A stretch of 23,738 bases of DNA from an uncultured Selenomonadales bacterium (GTDB lineage Bacteria; Bacillota; Negativicutes; Selenomonadales; Selenomonadaceae): assembly GCA_937901445.1 (NCBI GenBank), contig CALDHY010000069.1:1-23738 (forward strand). Reading direction: 5' to 3'. Positions 14,284 to 20,965 of the stretch are shown here, one piece after another. Positions within the stretch are counted from its first letter, which is position 1. Each line of letters opens with the position of its first letter. A model generated the notes under the pieces. It saw only the letters and a list, made by a program, of their open reading frames with translations. It did no database searches and was not told where the DNA came from. The position numbers and the translations under genes were made by a program.

Positions 14284-14320
14284 AGCCGCTTGAGCTGGGT
14301 AGAGCTTAGGCGGCTGTTTT
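14284..14320 (+). terminator. Terminator of the antisense RNA
   Basis: A 13-bp stem (14284-14296 with 14303-14315, G-U pairs included) around loop GGGTAG, followed by GTTTTG. The T tract is short, so efficiency is uncertain. In the opposite strand the same stem contains the toxin stop codon. Confidence 0.6.
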
Positions 14321-14389
14321 GCTGAGTGCGAGCAAAATCGCACCGGCGATAACAATCACGCGGACGACGATTTTAATAACACGACGCAT
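14306..14389 (-). CDS. Small hydrophobic peptide, putative type I toxin (27 residues)
   Basis: This 27-residue ORF encodes a peptide with a basic N-terminus (MRR, then K and R within VIKIVVRVIV), a hydrophobic helix (IAGAILLALS) and a short polar end (KTAA). It is of a size and type that insert into the inner membrane, as type I toxins do. It has an optimal SD (AAAGGAGGTG, 14404-14395), a strong own promoter (14474-14446) and its own terminator, giving an mRNA of about 240 nt. The SD is buried in a perfect hairpin. No relative is recognised by sequence, so the toxin call rests on architecture. A non-toxic small membrane peptide is the alternative. Confidence 0.65.
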   Translation of the reverse strand: MRRVIKIVVRVIVIAGAILLALSKTAA

Positions 14390-14392
14390 ACA

Positions 14393-14414
14393 ATCACCTC
14401 CTTTCGGAAGTGAT
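14393..14414 (-). promoter_or_regulatory. SD-sequestering hairpin in the small-peptide mRNA leader
   Basis: On the minus strand ATCACTTCC (14414-14406), loop GAAA, GGAGGTGAT (14401-14393): nine pairs, one of them T-G, closed by a GNRA tetraloop. It locks up the whole SD. This would keep translation off until the leader is opened or processed, as known for several type I toxins. Confidence 0.8.
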
Positions 14415-14445
14415 GCAACCGCCTGCCGTTCCCGACATCGCCGCT

Positions 14446-14474
14446 ATTATATTACGCCGCCGATAAATTGTAAA
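14446..14474 (-). promoter_or_regulatory. Strong promoter for the small-peptide gene
   Basis: Minus-strand TTTACA (14474-14469), 17-bp spacer, TATAAT (14451-14446). It overlaps the 3' end of the acyltransferase gene. Predicted start is about 14439. Confidence 0.85.
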
Positions 14475-15543
14475 GTTTATTCAAAATCAAACCTGCAACT
14501 AACGAAATTAAGACTGTCAACACATAAAAAATTATTGTATTCGCCGCCGTCATTACCAGCCCCAAATTTTTTAATTCCAAATCTAAGTACGTTATTGCAA
14601 GCGGATGAAACAGATACACGAAGTAGGAATTTTTACCAAGCAAACTTAAACCTGCGCGAGTTACTTTGTCGAAAGAAAAATTTTCAAACAACATAAACAA
14701 AAATATCGAAGTGGCGATTGTATATAAAAATCCTGTCGGTGAAAGTTGGTGCGCTGTGTTTACCGCCGCCATTAATTTAAAATCTTTCACGTACACCAAA
14801 AAATAAAAATATCCCAAATGAACCGTCAACGCGGCTAAAAATACTGCGCTGACGATTTTTTTATTTTGAGACAACCATTTAAAAAATTTTTCAGAATGTA
14901 CCGCCAAAATTCCGCCCATCAAAAATATAAAAACGTAATGCAAAACTAAATAGTTCAACCGCCATTGCAAAAACATTTTCAAAATTGAGCCGTCCGGCAA
15001 AGATTGAGTCAACTGAAAAAGTTCCGCACTGTAACTTGAAAAATAATTAAAGCCTATCTGCAGAAAAAATATTGCGGCAAATTTTAGCGGCGTCAAATTT
15101 TTTATAATTTTTATCCACAGCGGCATCAGCAAGTAAAACCAAATTAAAATTACCAAAAAATAAAGTTGGTACTTTGCAAGCCCGAAAAATAAAATTTCAG
15201 CCGCGTAACAGGGTGCCGGTATTCCCGTGCCGTAAAAAAAATTGTCGTGAATTATGTACAGCGCGGACCAAATTAAATACGGCAACAACACCGCTTTAAA
15301 TCTGCGCGACAAAAATTTTCCGTAGTCAAATTTTTCTTTTAAATCGATTTTATAAAAAAGTCCGAACGCCGAAATAAAAAAGAAAATCGGAACGCTGAAC
15401 CGCGAGGCGATTTCCAAAATTGCGATTAAATGTAAATTCGGCGTAGGATTTGTCAAGTACTGCGCGCCAATGTGAATTGCTACGACGCCGAGCATTGATA
15501 CGCCGCGTATATATTCGATTGAGTTTAAATATTTTTTCTGCAT
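14452..15543 (-). CDS. Acyltransferase 3 family membrane protein (OafA/WecH-like)
   Basis: This 363-residue polytopic membrane protein has the acyltransferase-3 N-terminal signature YIRGVSMLGVVAIHIG (Arg13, His24 proposed catalytic). Further on it has FFFISAFGLF and the FLSRRFKAVLLPYLIWS segment, and about ten hydrophobic helices in all. Members O-acylate surface sugars, peptidoglycan or other envelope molecules from the inner membrane; the acceptor cannot be told. The ATG at 15543 lacks a convincing SD; the upstream spacer is a heptamer array. The stop at 14452 lies inside the promoter of the small-peptide gene. Confidence 0.9.
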   Translation of the reverse strand: MQKKYLNSIEYIRGVSMLGVVAIHIGAQYLTNPTPNLHLIAILEIASRFSVPIFFFISAFGLFYKIDLKEKFDYGKFLSRRFKAVLLPYLIWSALYIIHDNFFYGTGIPAPCYAAEILFFGLAKYQLYFLVILIWFYLLMPLWIKIIKNLTPLKFAAIFFLQIGFNYFSSYSAELFQLTQSLPDGSILKMFLQWRLNYLVLHYVFIFLMGGILAVHSEKFFKWLSQNKKIVSAVFLAALTVHLGYFYFLVYVKDFKLMAAVNTAHQLSPTGFLYTIATSIFLFMLFENFSFDKVTRAGLSLLGKNSYFVYLFHPLAITYLDLELKNLGLVMTAANTIIFYVLTVLISLVAGLILNKLYNLSAA

Positions 15544-15552
15544 TTAAAGTTT

Positions 15553-15594
15553 CTAATCCCTAATCCTTAATCCTTAATCCTTAATCCTTAGCCC
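15553..15594 (-). repeat. Heptamer repeat array (GGATTAA type) upstream of the acyltransferase gene
   Basis: Six contiguous heptamers, read on the minus strand as GGGCTAA, three GGATTAA and two GGATTAG. The array fills nearly all of the gap between the SIMPL stop and the acyltransferase start, in the same position relative to genes as the array at 6408-6428. Confidence 0.88.
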
Positions 15595-15601
15595 TTAAAA
15601 T

Positions 15602-16297
15602 CTACCGGCTAATTTCAAATTCAACGTGAACATTCGCCGAGCAAGTCAAAGTTCCGGATTCAATAGGCGTTGCAACGTCAGCCGTTGCCATTTCTTCCAT
15701 AATCATTTTGTTTGCACGCGGCGCGGAAATGTAGCCTGCATTAACTGAAACACTGTGCACGCCAATAATTTTTTTGCCGAGTTCGGCGGCTACAACTTCA
15801 GCCTTTGCGCGGGCGTCACGAACTGCAAGGCGTATCGCTTCATTTTGTAAATTGCCTTTATCTTTAACTCCAAATTCCAGCGAGTCAATCTGATTTGCGC
15901 CGTGCGAAAGTGCCGCGTCAATAACCTTTCCGACTAAATCTAAATCGTCAATAACAACCGTAACGGTATTATTTGCCTCGTAGCCGTCAGCAACGCGCCG
16001 GTTATTATCTTGCCGGTAGTATTGGTGGAAACTGTAATTGCCGGTACGAATATTTTTTCTGTCAATACCGAGCGCGGCAACTGCTTTAATAATATCGTTG
16101 GCAATTCTTGAGTTATCGTTTTGAACTTTCGCCGCGTTTTTATCACGAGTAACCACACCCACCGAAATTGTAGCCCTGTCCGGCGCAACTTCAACAACGC
16201 CTTCGCCGCCTACTGAAATTGTCGAAACTCTTTCTTCAGCCGCCGCCGTCGAACTAAAACCAAAAACTAAAATCATTGCCAAAATTAAAAACTTCAT
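15602..16297 (-). CDS. Secreted SIMPL-domain (DUF541) protein
   Basis: This 231-residue protein has a signal peptide (MKFLILAMILVFGFSSTAAA, cleavage before EER) and one SIMPL domain. The domain starts ISVGGEGVVEVAPDRATISVGV and continues through YEANNTVTVVIDDLD and AIRLAVRDARAKAEVVAAELG to the C-terminus. SIMPL proteins lie in the periplasm or at the cell surface; some relate to oxidative or envelope stress, but no enzymatic role is known. The ATG at 16297 follows GGAGGG. A TACAAT -10 (16328-16323) lies upstream without a clear -35. Divergent from ylqD. Confidence 0.88.
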   Translation of the reverse strand: MKFLILAMILVFGFSSTAAAEERVSTISVGGEGVVEVAPDRATISVGVVTRDKNAAKVQNDNSRIANDIIKAVAALGIDRKNIRTGNYSFHQYYRQDNNRRVADGYEANNTVTVVIDDLDLVGKVIDAALSHGANQIDSLEFGVKDKGNLQNEAIRLAVRDARAKAEVVAAELGKKIIGVHSVSVNAGYISAPRANKMIMEEMATADVATPIESGTLTCSANVHVEFEISR

Positions 16298-16341
16298 AAA
16301 AATCCCTCCAAGATTTTTTTACATTGTAGCACAAATTTTTA

Positions 16342-16370
16342 TTGCCGTCGAAGTAACTTTTTGGTATGAT
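16342..16370 (+). promoter_or_regulatory. Promoter for ylqD-rimM
   Basis: TTGCCG (16342-16347), 17-bp spacer, TATGAT (16365-16370), followed by TAAGGAGG ahead of the ATG at 16401. Confidence 0.6.
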
Positions 16371-16400
16371 AGGCGGCGTAACTTAAGGAGGTTAAAAATT

Positions 16401-16796
16401 ATGGATAGTATTTTTATTAAAGTTCCTGTGACGATTAAAGCGAAACTTACCGAAAAACTCAAGGAACGCTTGATTAACGATTTTACAAAAACCGCCGAAC
16501 AAATGGAACTTGAAATTAAACAAATTGGAATTGACCGCGAGCGCGAATTGAAAAATAATCCCGAAAACGCCGGCAGAATCCAACAATTTTTCGGCAATGA
16601 AATTACTCAACGCCGCCAACGTATTGCAGAGGCAAATTTCCGCAAAGAAAATATTGAAAAATTGGCTATTGGCGCAGAAATTACGCAAGGCACGCTTGAA
16701 CGTCAAGTTGAACTTAAAGTCGGCGATAATATGCGTGAAATTATGAACGTCGAAGTTTTAATTGAGGATGATAAAATAATTGCAATCAGAGGATAA
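16401..16796 (+). CDS. ylqD: YlqD-family protein
   Basis: This 131-residue soluble protein begins MDSIFIKVPVTIKAKLTEKL. A Glu/Gln/Arg-rich probable coiled coil at about 25-85 follows, then a small beta domain (GTLERQVELKVGDNMREIMNVEVLIEDDKIIAIRG). Both content and position directly before rimM match YlqD of Bacillus subtilis, a protein of unknown function in the rpsP-ylqC-ylqD-rimM-trmD-rplS cluster. Here only ylqD and rimM remain together. TAAGGAGG precedes the ATG. The end overlaps rimM by 17 nt. Confidence 0.82.
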   Translation: MDSIFIKVPVTIKAKLTEKLKERLINDFTKTAEQMELEIKQIGIDRERELKNNPENAGRIQQFFGNEITQRRQRIAEANFRKENIEKLAIGAEITQGTLERQVELKVGDNMREIMNVEVLIEDDKIIAIRG

Positions 16797-17265
16797 AATT
16801 ATAATTGGAAAAATTGGCAAGGCGCGCGGACTTGACGGCACTTTGAAAATTATTCCGCTTACAGATTTTGAAGGGCGTTTTGATAACCTGCAAGAAATTT
16901 TTGTAAGCGATAAAATTTTTCAAGTTGAAAAAGTTCAGCATATCGGCGGTGAAATTTTTATTAAATTTAAAAATATTGACAGCCGGGAACTTGCCAAAAC
17001 TTTAACCAATAAATTTCTGACAGTTCCTCGCGCAGAAGCCGCGCCGCTTGAGGATGGCGAATTTTATACTTTTGACATAATCGGTTGTGAAGTTTTTAAC
17101 GGTTCAAAAACTCTAGGCAAAGTAGAAAACGTCATAAAGACAGGAAGCAACGACGTTTTCCAAGTAGGAGAAATATTAATACCCGCGTTAAAGAGCGTCA
17201 TAACAGAAATTGATATTGTCAATAAAAAAATTATCGTCGATTCAGCAAAACTCGAAGAAATTTAA
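16780..17265 (+). CDS. rimM: Ribosome maturation factor RimM
   Basis: RimM (161 residues) helps 30S head assembly and binds ribosomal protein S19. The N-terminal barrel has IIIGKIGKARGLDGTLKI and PLTDFEGRF. The C-terminal PRC-like barrel starts GEFYTFDIIGCEV and continues LGKVENVIKTGSNDVF, then ILIPALKSVI. The TTG at 16780 is the best in-frame start, overlapping ylqD by 17 nt with GAGG 12 nt upstream; no ATG or GTG is available near the family's usual start. trmD and rplS, the usual next genes, are absent, and a terminator follows. Confidence 0.93.
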   Translation: MQSEDKIIIGKIGKARGLDGTLKIIPLTDFEGRFDNLQEIFVSDKIFQVEKVQHIGGEIFIKFKNIDSRELAKTLTNKFLTVPRAEAAPLEDGEFYTFDIIGCEVFNGSKTLGKVENVIKTGSNDVFQVGEILIPALKSVITEIDIVNKKIIVDSAKLEEI

Positions 17266-17269
17266 TAAA

Positions 17270-17303
17270 AAAAATTGCCGCCCGTAATGAGCGGCTTTTT
17301 TAT
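17270..17303. terminator. Bidirectional terminator between rimM and the NAGPA-like gene
   Basis: GCCGC (17277-17281) pairs with GCGGC (17291-17295). T6 follows on the plus strand and an A-rich run precedes it, giving a T run on the minus strand. Confidence 0.72.
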
Positions 17304-18496
17304 TTTGGCAAAATTGCAAGCGCGTTACCTATCATTCTTTCGCGCCCGTCGCTGGGCTTGTTCACAAGTTTATCTTTAACAATTAATTCAGTGGAACCGC
17401 CGCCGTCCAAATTTATTGCATTGAACGCGCCAAATTCTTTCAATAAAATTTCTGCCCATTCCTGCAACGTGCAACCCTTACTGTGCGCCTGCCTGCCGTC
17501 TACAACCGCAAAAATATAATCGCCGTACGAAGTTACACCAACTGCCGAGCGCGGCGCGCGTCCAACTCTAATATCTGCAGGAAATTTTTCTTCGTCCGCC
17601 GTTACAAAAATTTTCCCGTCCATAACAAGGCGCGGACCCGCTCCAATTACATTCGGAATTTCATTAAAATTGCCGCCGTCACTCAAAATTTCTTGGTTAA
17701 TAATCAATTCGTCGTTTACTCGCGCAGTTTTAAAAAATTCAGCCGCTTTGCCGTGCGCACTGATAACGTAACCGCCCGCCGGAATTGCATTGTTGCCCTT
17801 GTCGTGAAAAATATTCGTAATAATCCCGTCTTCAACAACAATTTCAACGCCAAAATTATTTGTGCCGGTGGTTGCGCCGAAATATTCATTGTAAAGAATC
17901 AGCGTATTTTCGCCGCGTTCACAGTTGACGCCGTAAATAGGGAATTTGTCGCCGTAAAAATCAATTTCGCCGCTGTAACGCACTCGCCCAAAAATCGTCG
18001 CGCCGTTTTCATAAATTCCAATAGCCGAACGGTAAAAATCATCAACGCCTATAATTGCGCCGTCAATTTTTGTAACGCCAATCAAACTGCCGCTCGGCAT
18101 AAAATAGCTTGCGTTGATTATTGCAATATCGTCAAGATTTTTCGTCATTTGTGAAACTGTGGCGCGCCCGTGTACTTGATTCTTTGCCAAAATTGGGCGC
18201 AGTTGATATTTTTCATGGTCGGCAATTATTGCAAACGCCATCACGCCGTCTTTGTGGTAGACTAAAAATTCCAAGCCTTCATTTTCAACAGGCGGCGTTT
18301 CAACTTTTGGATTTTCCGGAATTTCCGGCGGCGTTTCATCAGGTTCATAATTTGGCGGGTCTTTGTATTCGGCGGGAAGTTCAGTAAAAGGTTCGTCAAC
18401 TGTATGTGCTTTTTCAAAATCTTCAACCGTTGCCTGCGCGACGGAATGTATAAAAAAAATAGCCGCCACAATTACAGCAGCGAAATTTTTAACCAT
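17300..18496 (-). CDS. Exported phosphodiester glycosidase (NAGPA-domain) family protein
   Basis: This 398-residue protein has an N-terminal signal sequence (MVKNFAAVIVAAIFFIHSVAQA), then a Pro/Glu-rich linker (about 28-72) and a NAGPA domain. Diagnostic parts are NASYFMPSGSLIGVTKIDG, the VVDGRQAHSKGCTLQEWAEIL segment, INLDGGGSTELIV and a C-terminal NKPSDGRERMIGNAL. The domain occurs in the mammalian enzyme that uncovers mannose-6-phosphate; bacterial members act on envelope or exopolysaccharide phosphodiester-linked sugars. The extracytoplasmic location and the Pro-rich spacer suggest an envelope substrate. The ATG shares one base with the stop of the upstream glycosylase gene (TAATG), so it is translationally coupled at the end of the aro operon. 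Confidence 0.87.
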   Translation of the reverse strand: MVKNFAAVIVAAIFFIHSVAQATVEDFEKAHTVDEPFTELPAEYKDPPNYEPDETPPEIPENPKVETPPVENEGLEFLVYHKDGVMAFAIIADHEKYQLRPILAKNQVHGRATVSQMTKNLDDIAIINASYFMPSGSLIGVTKIDGAIIGVDDFYRSAIGIYENGATIFGRVRYSGEIDFYGDKFPIYGVNCERGENTLILYNEYFGATTGTNNFGVEIVVEDGIITNIFHDKGNNAIPAGGYVISAHGKAAEFFKTARVNDELIINQEILSDGGNFNEIPNVIGAGPRLVMDGKIFVTADEEKFPADIRVGRAPRSAVGVTSYGDYIFAVVDGRQAHSKGCTLQEWAEILLKEFGAFNAINLDGGGSTELIVKDKLVNKPSDGRERMIGNALAILPK

Positions 18497-19344
18497 TAAT
18501 AAATCAGTTCCTTTGCGCCGAAACGTTTATAATAAAAAACATACTGCTGAAGTACGCCCGCCAAACTTCCAAATTCCATAAAAACATTTATACCCTTGAA
18601 ATCGTCTTGAATGGCGCGCTTAATCCAAACGTCTACCGGCACGCAGGCGAAGCGGTGGTAAGCATACAAGGCAACGCACGCGGCAATTTTATCCCCGACG
18701 CCTTTTATTGTTTTCAAAGTGTCTTTTAAATCGTCATCGTTGCTTGAGTATAAATCGTCAAGCGCAATCGACAAGCCCTTAACTTTTTGCAAGGCGTCAT
18801 GAACATAAGCACTTCGATAGCCCAATGAAAACTTCGACAAGTCAAACGCCGAAATTTTGCAAAGTTCATCAACTTTTGGAAAAGATTTAACGGTGGAGCC
18901 GTCCGGCAAAACAATATCATCGCCGAAAGAATCGCAAAGTAATTCTACAATCGTACGAATGGAAGGAATATTTTTGCGTTGACTGATTATAAAGCTTATC
19001 AAAGTTTCAAACGGGTCTTGCCGCAAAATTCTAATCCCCTTGCTGTATTCGGTTACCAATTTTAAATAAGGACCGCACGGCTTATTTTCGCCAAAATCAG
19101 TAATTTCTTTTCTAATTTCGGCATAGTCTGTTTCCATATCAAAATATTTGCTCCAGACAATATCCCATTCGGCAAGCCCGCAACTTATTTTGTATGTACC
19201 CTCTTCAACCTTTTCCATATCAACAACGTGATCCAGTGTTATAAATCTGAAAACGCCGGGTGAAACTTCTCTTGGACGGAAACATTGCCCGCTTTCCGCA
19301 ATTTTGGCTAAATCAAAATCATCGTCTATATTTATAAGCGGCAA
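18496..19344 (-). CDS. ogg: 8-oxoguanine DNA glycosylase/AP lyase, OGG1 type
   Basis: This protein of about 282 residues is a bifunctional base-excision enzyme of the HhH-GPD superfamily. It has the OGG N-terminal domain (ESGQCFRP, as in OGG1), then QDPFETLISFIISQRKNIPSI, SLGYRSAYV and the helix-hairpin-helix TIKGVGDKIAACVALYAYHR. The catalytic Lys is in GVGDK and the catalytic Asp in VPVDVW. The TTG at 19344 is chosen because GGAGG sits 9 nt upstream; an earlier TTG at 19353 directly abuts the SD. That SD is formed by the last codons of aroB. OGG1-type enzymes are found in many clostridia and in archaea as well as eukaryotes. Placement in a shikimate operon appears incidental. Confidence 0.9.
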   Translation of the reverse strand: MPLINIDDDFDLAKIAESGQCFRPREVSPGVFRFITLDHVVDMEKVEEGTYKISCGLAEWDIVWSKYFDMETDYAEIRKEITDFGENKPCGPYLKLVTEYSKGIRILRQDPFETLISFIISQRKNIPSIRTIVELLCDSFGDDIVLPDGSTVKSFPKVDELCKISAFDLSKFSLGYRSAYVHDALQKVKGLSIALDDLYSSNDDDLKDTLKTIKGVGDKIAACVALYAYHRFACVPVDVWIKRAIQDDFKGINVFMEFGSLAGVLQQYVFYYKRFGAKELIY

Positions 19345-19349
19345 AATAA

Positions 19350-20441
19350 TCAACCTCCTTTTATAATTTCCTTCAAAGTCTCTTTGACAATTTTTTCAGG
19401 GACTTTGTCGGTAATTTCAACGTCGCCGAAATCTTTCATCAAGACCCAATTAATTTTGCCGCCAATAGTTTTTTTATCGCGGAAAAGTGCCTTGTAAATT
19501 CCTTCGACGCCGCAATTTTCGCAGTGCGTGTACATTCCAAAACTTTCAATCAGATTTTTCAGCCGCGTAACTTTTGCCGCTTCAACGTAGCCTAATTTCT
19601 GACTGATTAACGCCGCGCCAATCATCCCTATTGCAACCGCTTCACCGTGACAATATTTTTGATAAGCGGTTTCCTCTTCAACGGCATGAGCGATTGTGTG
19701 ACCGAAATTTAAAATTCTGCGCAAGCCTGATTCTTTTTCGTCGTGGCTTACAACCTCTGCCTTTATTTCGCAAGAACGCTTTATAATCCGCTTTAAAACT
19801 TCAACATTACCGCCTAAAATTCCTTCGATATTTTTTTCAAGATAACAAAAAAAATCTGCATCGCTTATGACGCCGTATTTTACAATTTCGCCGAGCCCGG
19901 CTTTAACTTCACGGGCGGGCAAACTTTTTAGCGTTGTAACGTCGATAAAAACTGCTTTTGGCTGATAAAACGCGCCAATTAAATTTTTGCCGAGTTTGTG
20001 ATTTACGGCAGTTTTTCCGCCAACTGAAGAATCAACCTGCGCGAGTAACGTTGTAGGAACTTGAATAAAATTAACGCCGCGCAAATAAGTAGCCGCCACA
20101 AATCCCGCCAAATCGCCTACAACGCCGCCGCCTATCGCCACGATAACCGATTTTCTGTCAAGTTGAGATTCAATCGCACAAGTATAAAGTTTTTCGGCGT
20201 TTTCAAGATTTTTGGAAGTTTCGCCGGGCGGGATTATTTCAATTTCAAAATTACTTTCATAACGGCAAAAAATTTTTCTTAAAGTTTCGCCGTAAATATT
20301 AAAAATATGTTCGTCCGTTACGATTAAAACTTTCTTTGAGAAATTGGACGTGTCGATAAATTTTGCCACTTCTTCAAAAAGATTTTCGCCAATAAAAATA
20401 TCATAGCTGTTTTCGCCGAGTTCGACTTTAATTTTTTCCAT
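19350..20441 (-). CDS. aroB: 3-dehydroquinate synthase
   Basis: This 363-residue cytoplasmic NAD- and metal-dependent enzyme converts DAHP to 3-dehydroquinate, the second shikimate step. Motifs are IGGGVVGDLAGF (nucleotide binding), QVPTTLLAQVDSSVGGKTAVN (substrate site), and the metal ligands Glu in GLGEIVKYG, His in NFGHTIAHA and His in HGEAVAIGM. The start is ATG 20441, preceded by AGAGGTAAC and giving MEKIKVELGENSYDIFIG; a longer frame overlaps aroK and is not used. It follows aroK by 4 nt in the aroC-aroK-aroB order. Confidence 0.96.
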   Translation of the reverse strand: MEKIKVELGENSYDIFIGENLFEEVAKFIDTSNFSKKVLIVTDEHIFNIYGETLRKIFCRYESNFEIEIIPPGETSKNLENAEKLYTCAIESQLDRKSVIVAIGGGVVGDLAGFVAATYLRGVNFIQVPTTLLAQVDSSVGGKTAVNHKLGKNLIGAFYQPKAVFIDVTTLKSLPAREVKAGLGEIVKYGVISDADFFCYLEKNIEGILGGNVEVLKRIIKRSCEIKAEVVSHDEKESGLRRILNFGHTIAHAVEEETAYQKYCHGEAVAIGMIGAALISQKLGYVEAAKVTRLKNLIESFGMYTHCENCGVEGIYKALFRDKKTIGGKINWVLMKDFGDVEITDKVPEKIVKETLKEIIKGG

Positions 20442-20445
20442 AATG

Positions 20446-20964
20446 TTACCTCTGTAATTTAATTTTTTCGCAAATGTTGTTGACAATTTGGAGCGGCGAC
20501 CAATCTGTCGTGTCAATGTTAAAATCTGCTTGACTGTAAAATTTTTCACGTTCAGCCAAAAGTTTTTTTATAGTTTCAAGGCGTTCATTGCCGCCGCCGT
20601 CAAGTACCGGGCGTTCGCCGCGCCGCGCGGTACGTCTGAAAATTTCTTCAGGCTCGGTAGTCAAACAAATTATCACGCCGGAATTTTTTAACAGTTGTAA
20701 ATTTTCTTCGTCTTTGACAGTACCGCCGCCCGTTGCAATGACGATATTTCGGCGCGTGCTGACTTCCTTAACCGCTGCCTTTTCCAGTTCACGAAAGTAT
20801 TTTTCGCCGTACCTTTCAAAAATTTCCGGAATTGTCAAGTTGGCATCGTGTTCAATTTTTTCATCTAAATCTATGAAGCCGCGCCCCAATTTCTGCGCCA
20901 ATAATTTTCCGAGACTGGTTTTACCGACGCCCATAAAGCCTATTAAAATTATATTTTCTTTCAT
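20446..20964 (-). CDS. aroK: Shikimate kinase
   Basis: This 172-residue NMP-kinase-fold enzyme phosphorylates shikimate at O3. It has Walker A GFMGVGKTS, shikimate-binding DLD (FIDLDEKIE), the FRELE Arg, ATGGGTV, and the lid RRGERPVL. The ATG at 20964 lies 1 nt beyond the aroC stop, with AAAGGA upstream inside aroC, so translation is coupled. The longer frame to 20997 overlaps aroC and is not used. Confidence 0.96.
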   Translation of the reverse strand: MKENIILIGFMGVGKTSLGKLLAQKLGRGFIDLDEKIEHDANLTIPEIFERYGEKYFRELEKAAVKEVSTRRNIVIATGGGTVKDEENLQLLKNSGVIICLTTEPEEIFRRTARRGERPVLDGGGNERLETIKKLLAEREKFYSQADFNIDTTDWSPLQIVNNICEKIKLQR

Positions 20965-20965
20965 T

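Larger units (their letters stand above)
14191..14320 (+). ncRNA. Putative antisense antitoxin RNA of a type I toxin-antitoxin locus
   Basis: An RNA of about 130 nt is predicted from the perfect promoter to the hairpin with a T tract ending near 14320. It is complementary to the whole 3' untranslated region of the small-peptide mRNA on the other strand and to its last few codons, the arrangement seen in txpA/RatA and bsrG/SR4 of Bacillus. No sizeable ORF is present in it. Ends are inferred from promoter and terminator sequences only. Confidence 0.65.

Noticed and set aside
14319..14696. 125-codon plus-strand ORF across the small-peptide promoter and acyltransferase end
   Set aside because: No SD; it is antisense to the acyltransferase C-terminus and to regulatory sequence.
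17483..18154. 223-codon plus-strand ORF opposite the NAGPA gene
   Set aside because: It is a long antisense shadow with Asn/Arg-rich, non-protein-like content; the minus strand encodes a clear NAGPA domain.
20446..20549. Longer aroB start overlapping aroK
   Set aside because: The added residues are out-of-frame aroK sequence; the ATG at 20441 gives the normal AroB N-terminus.
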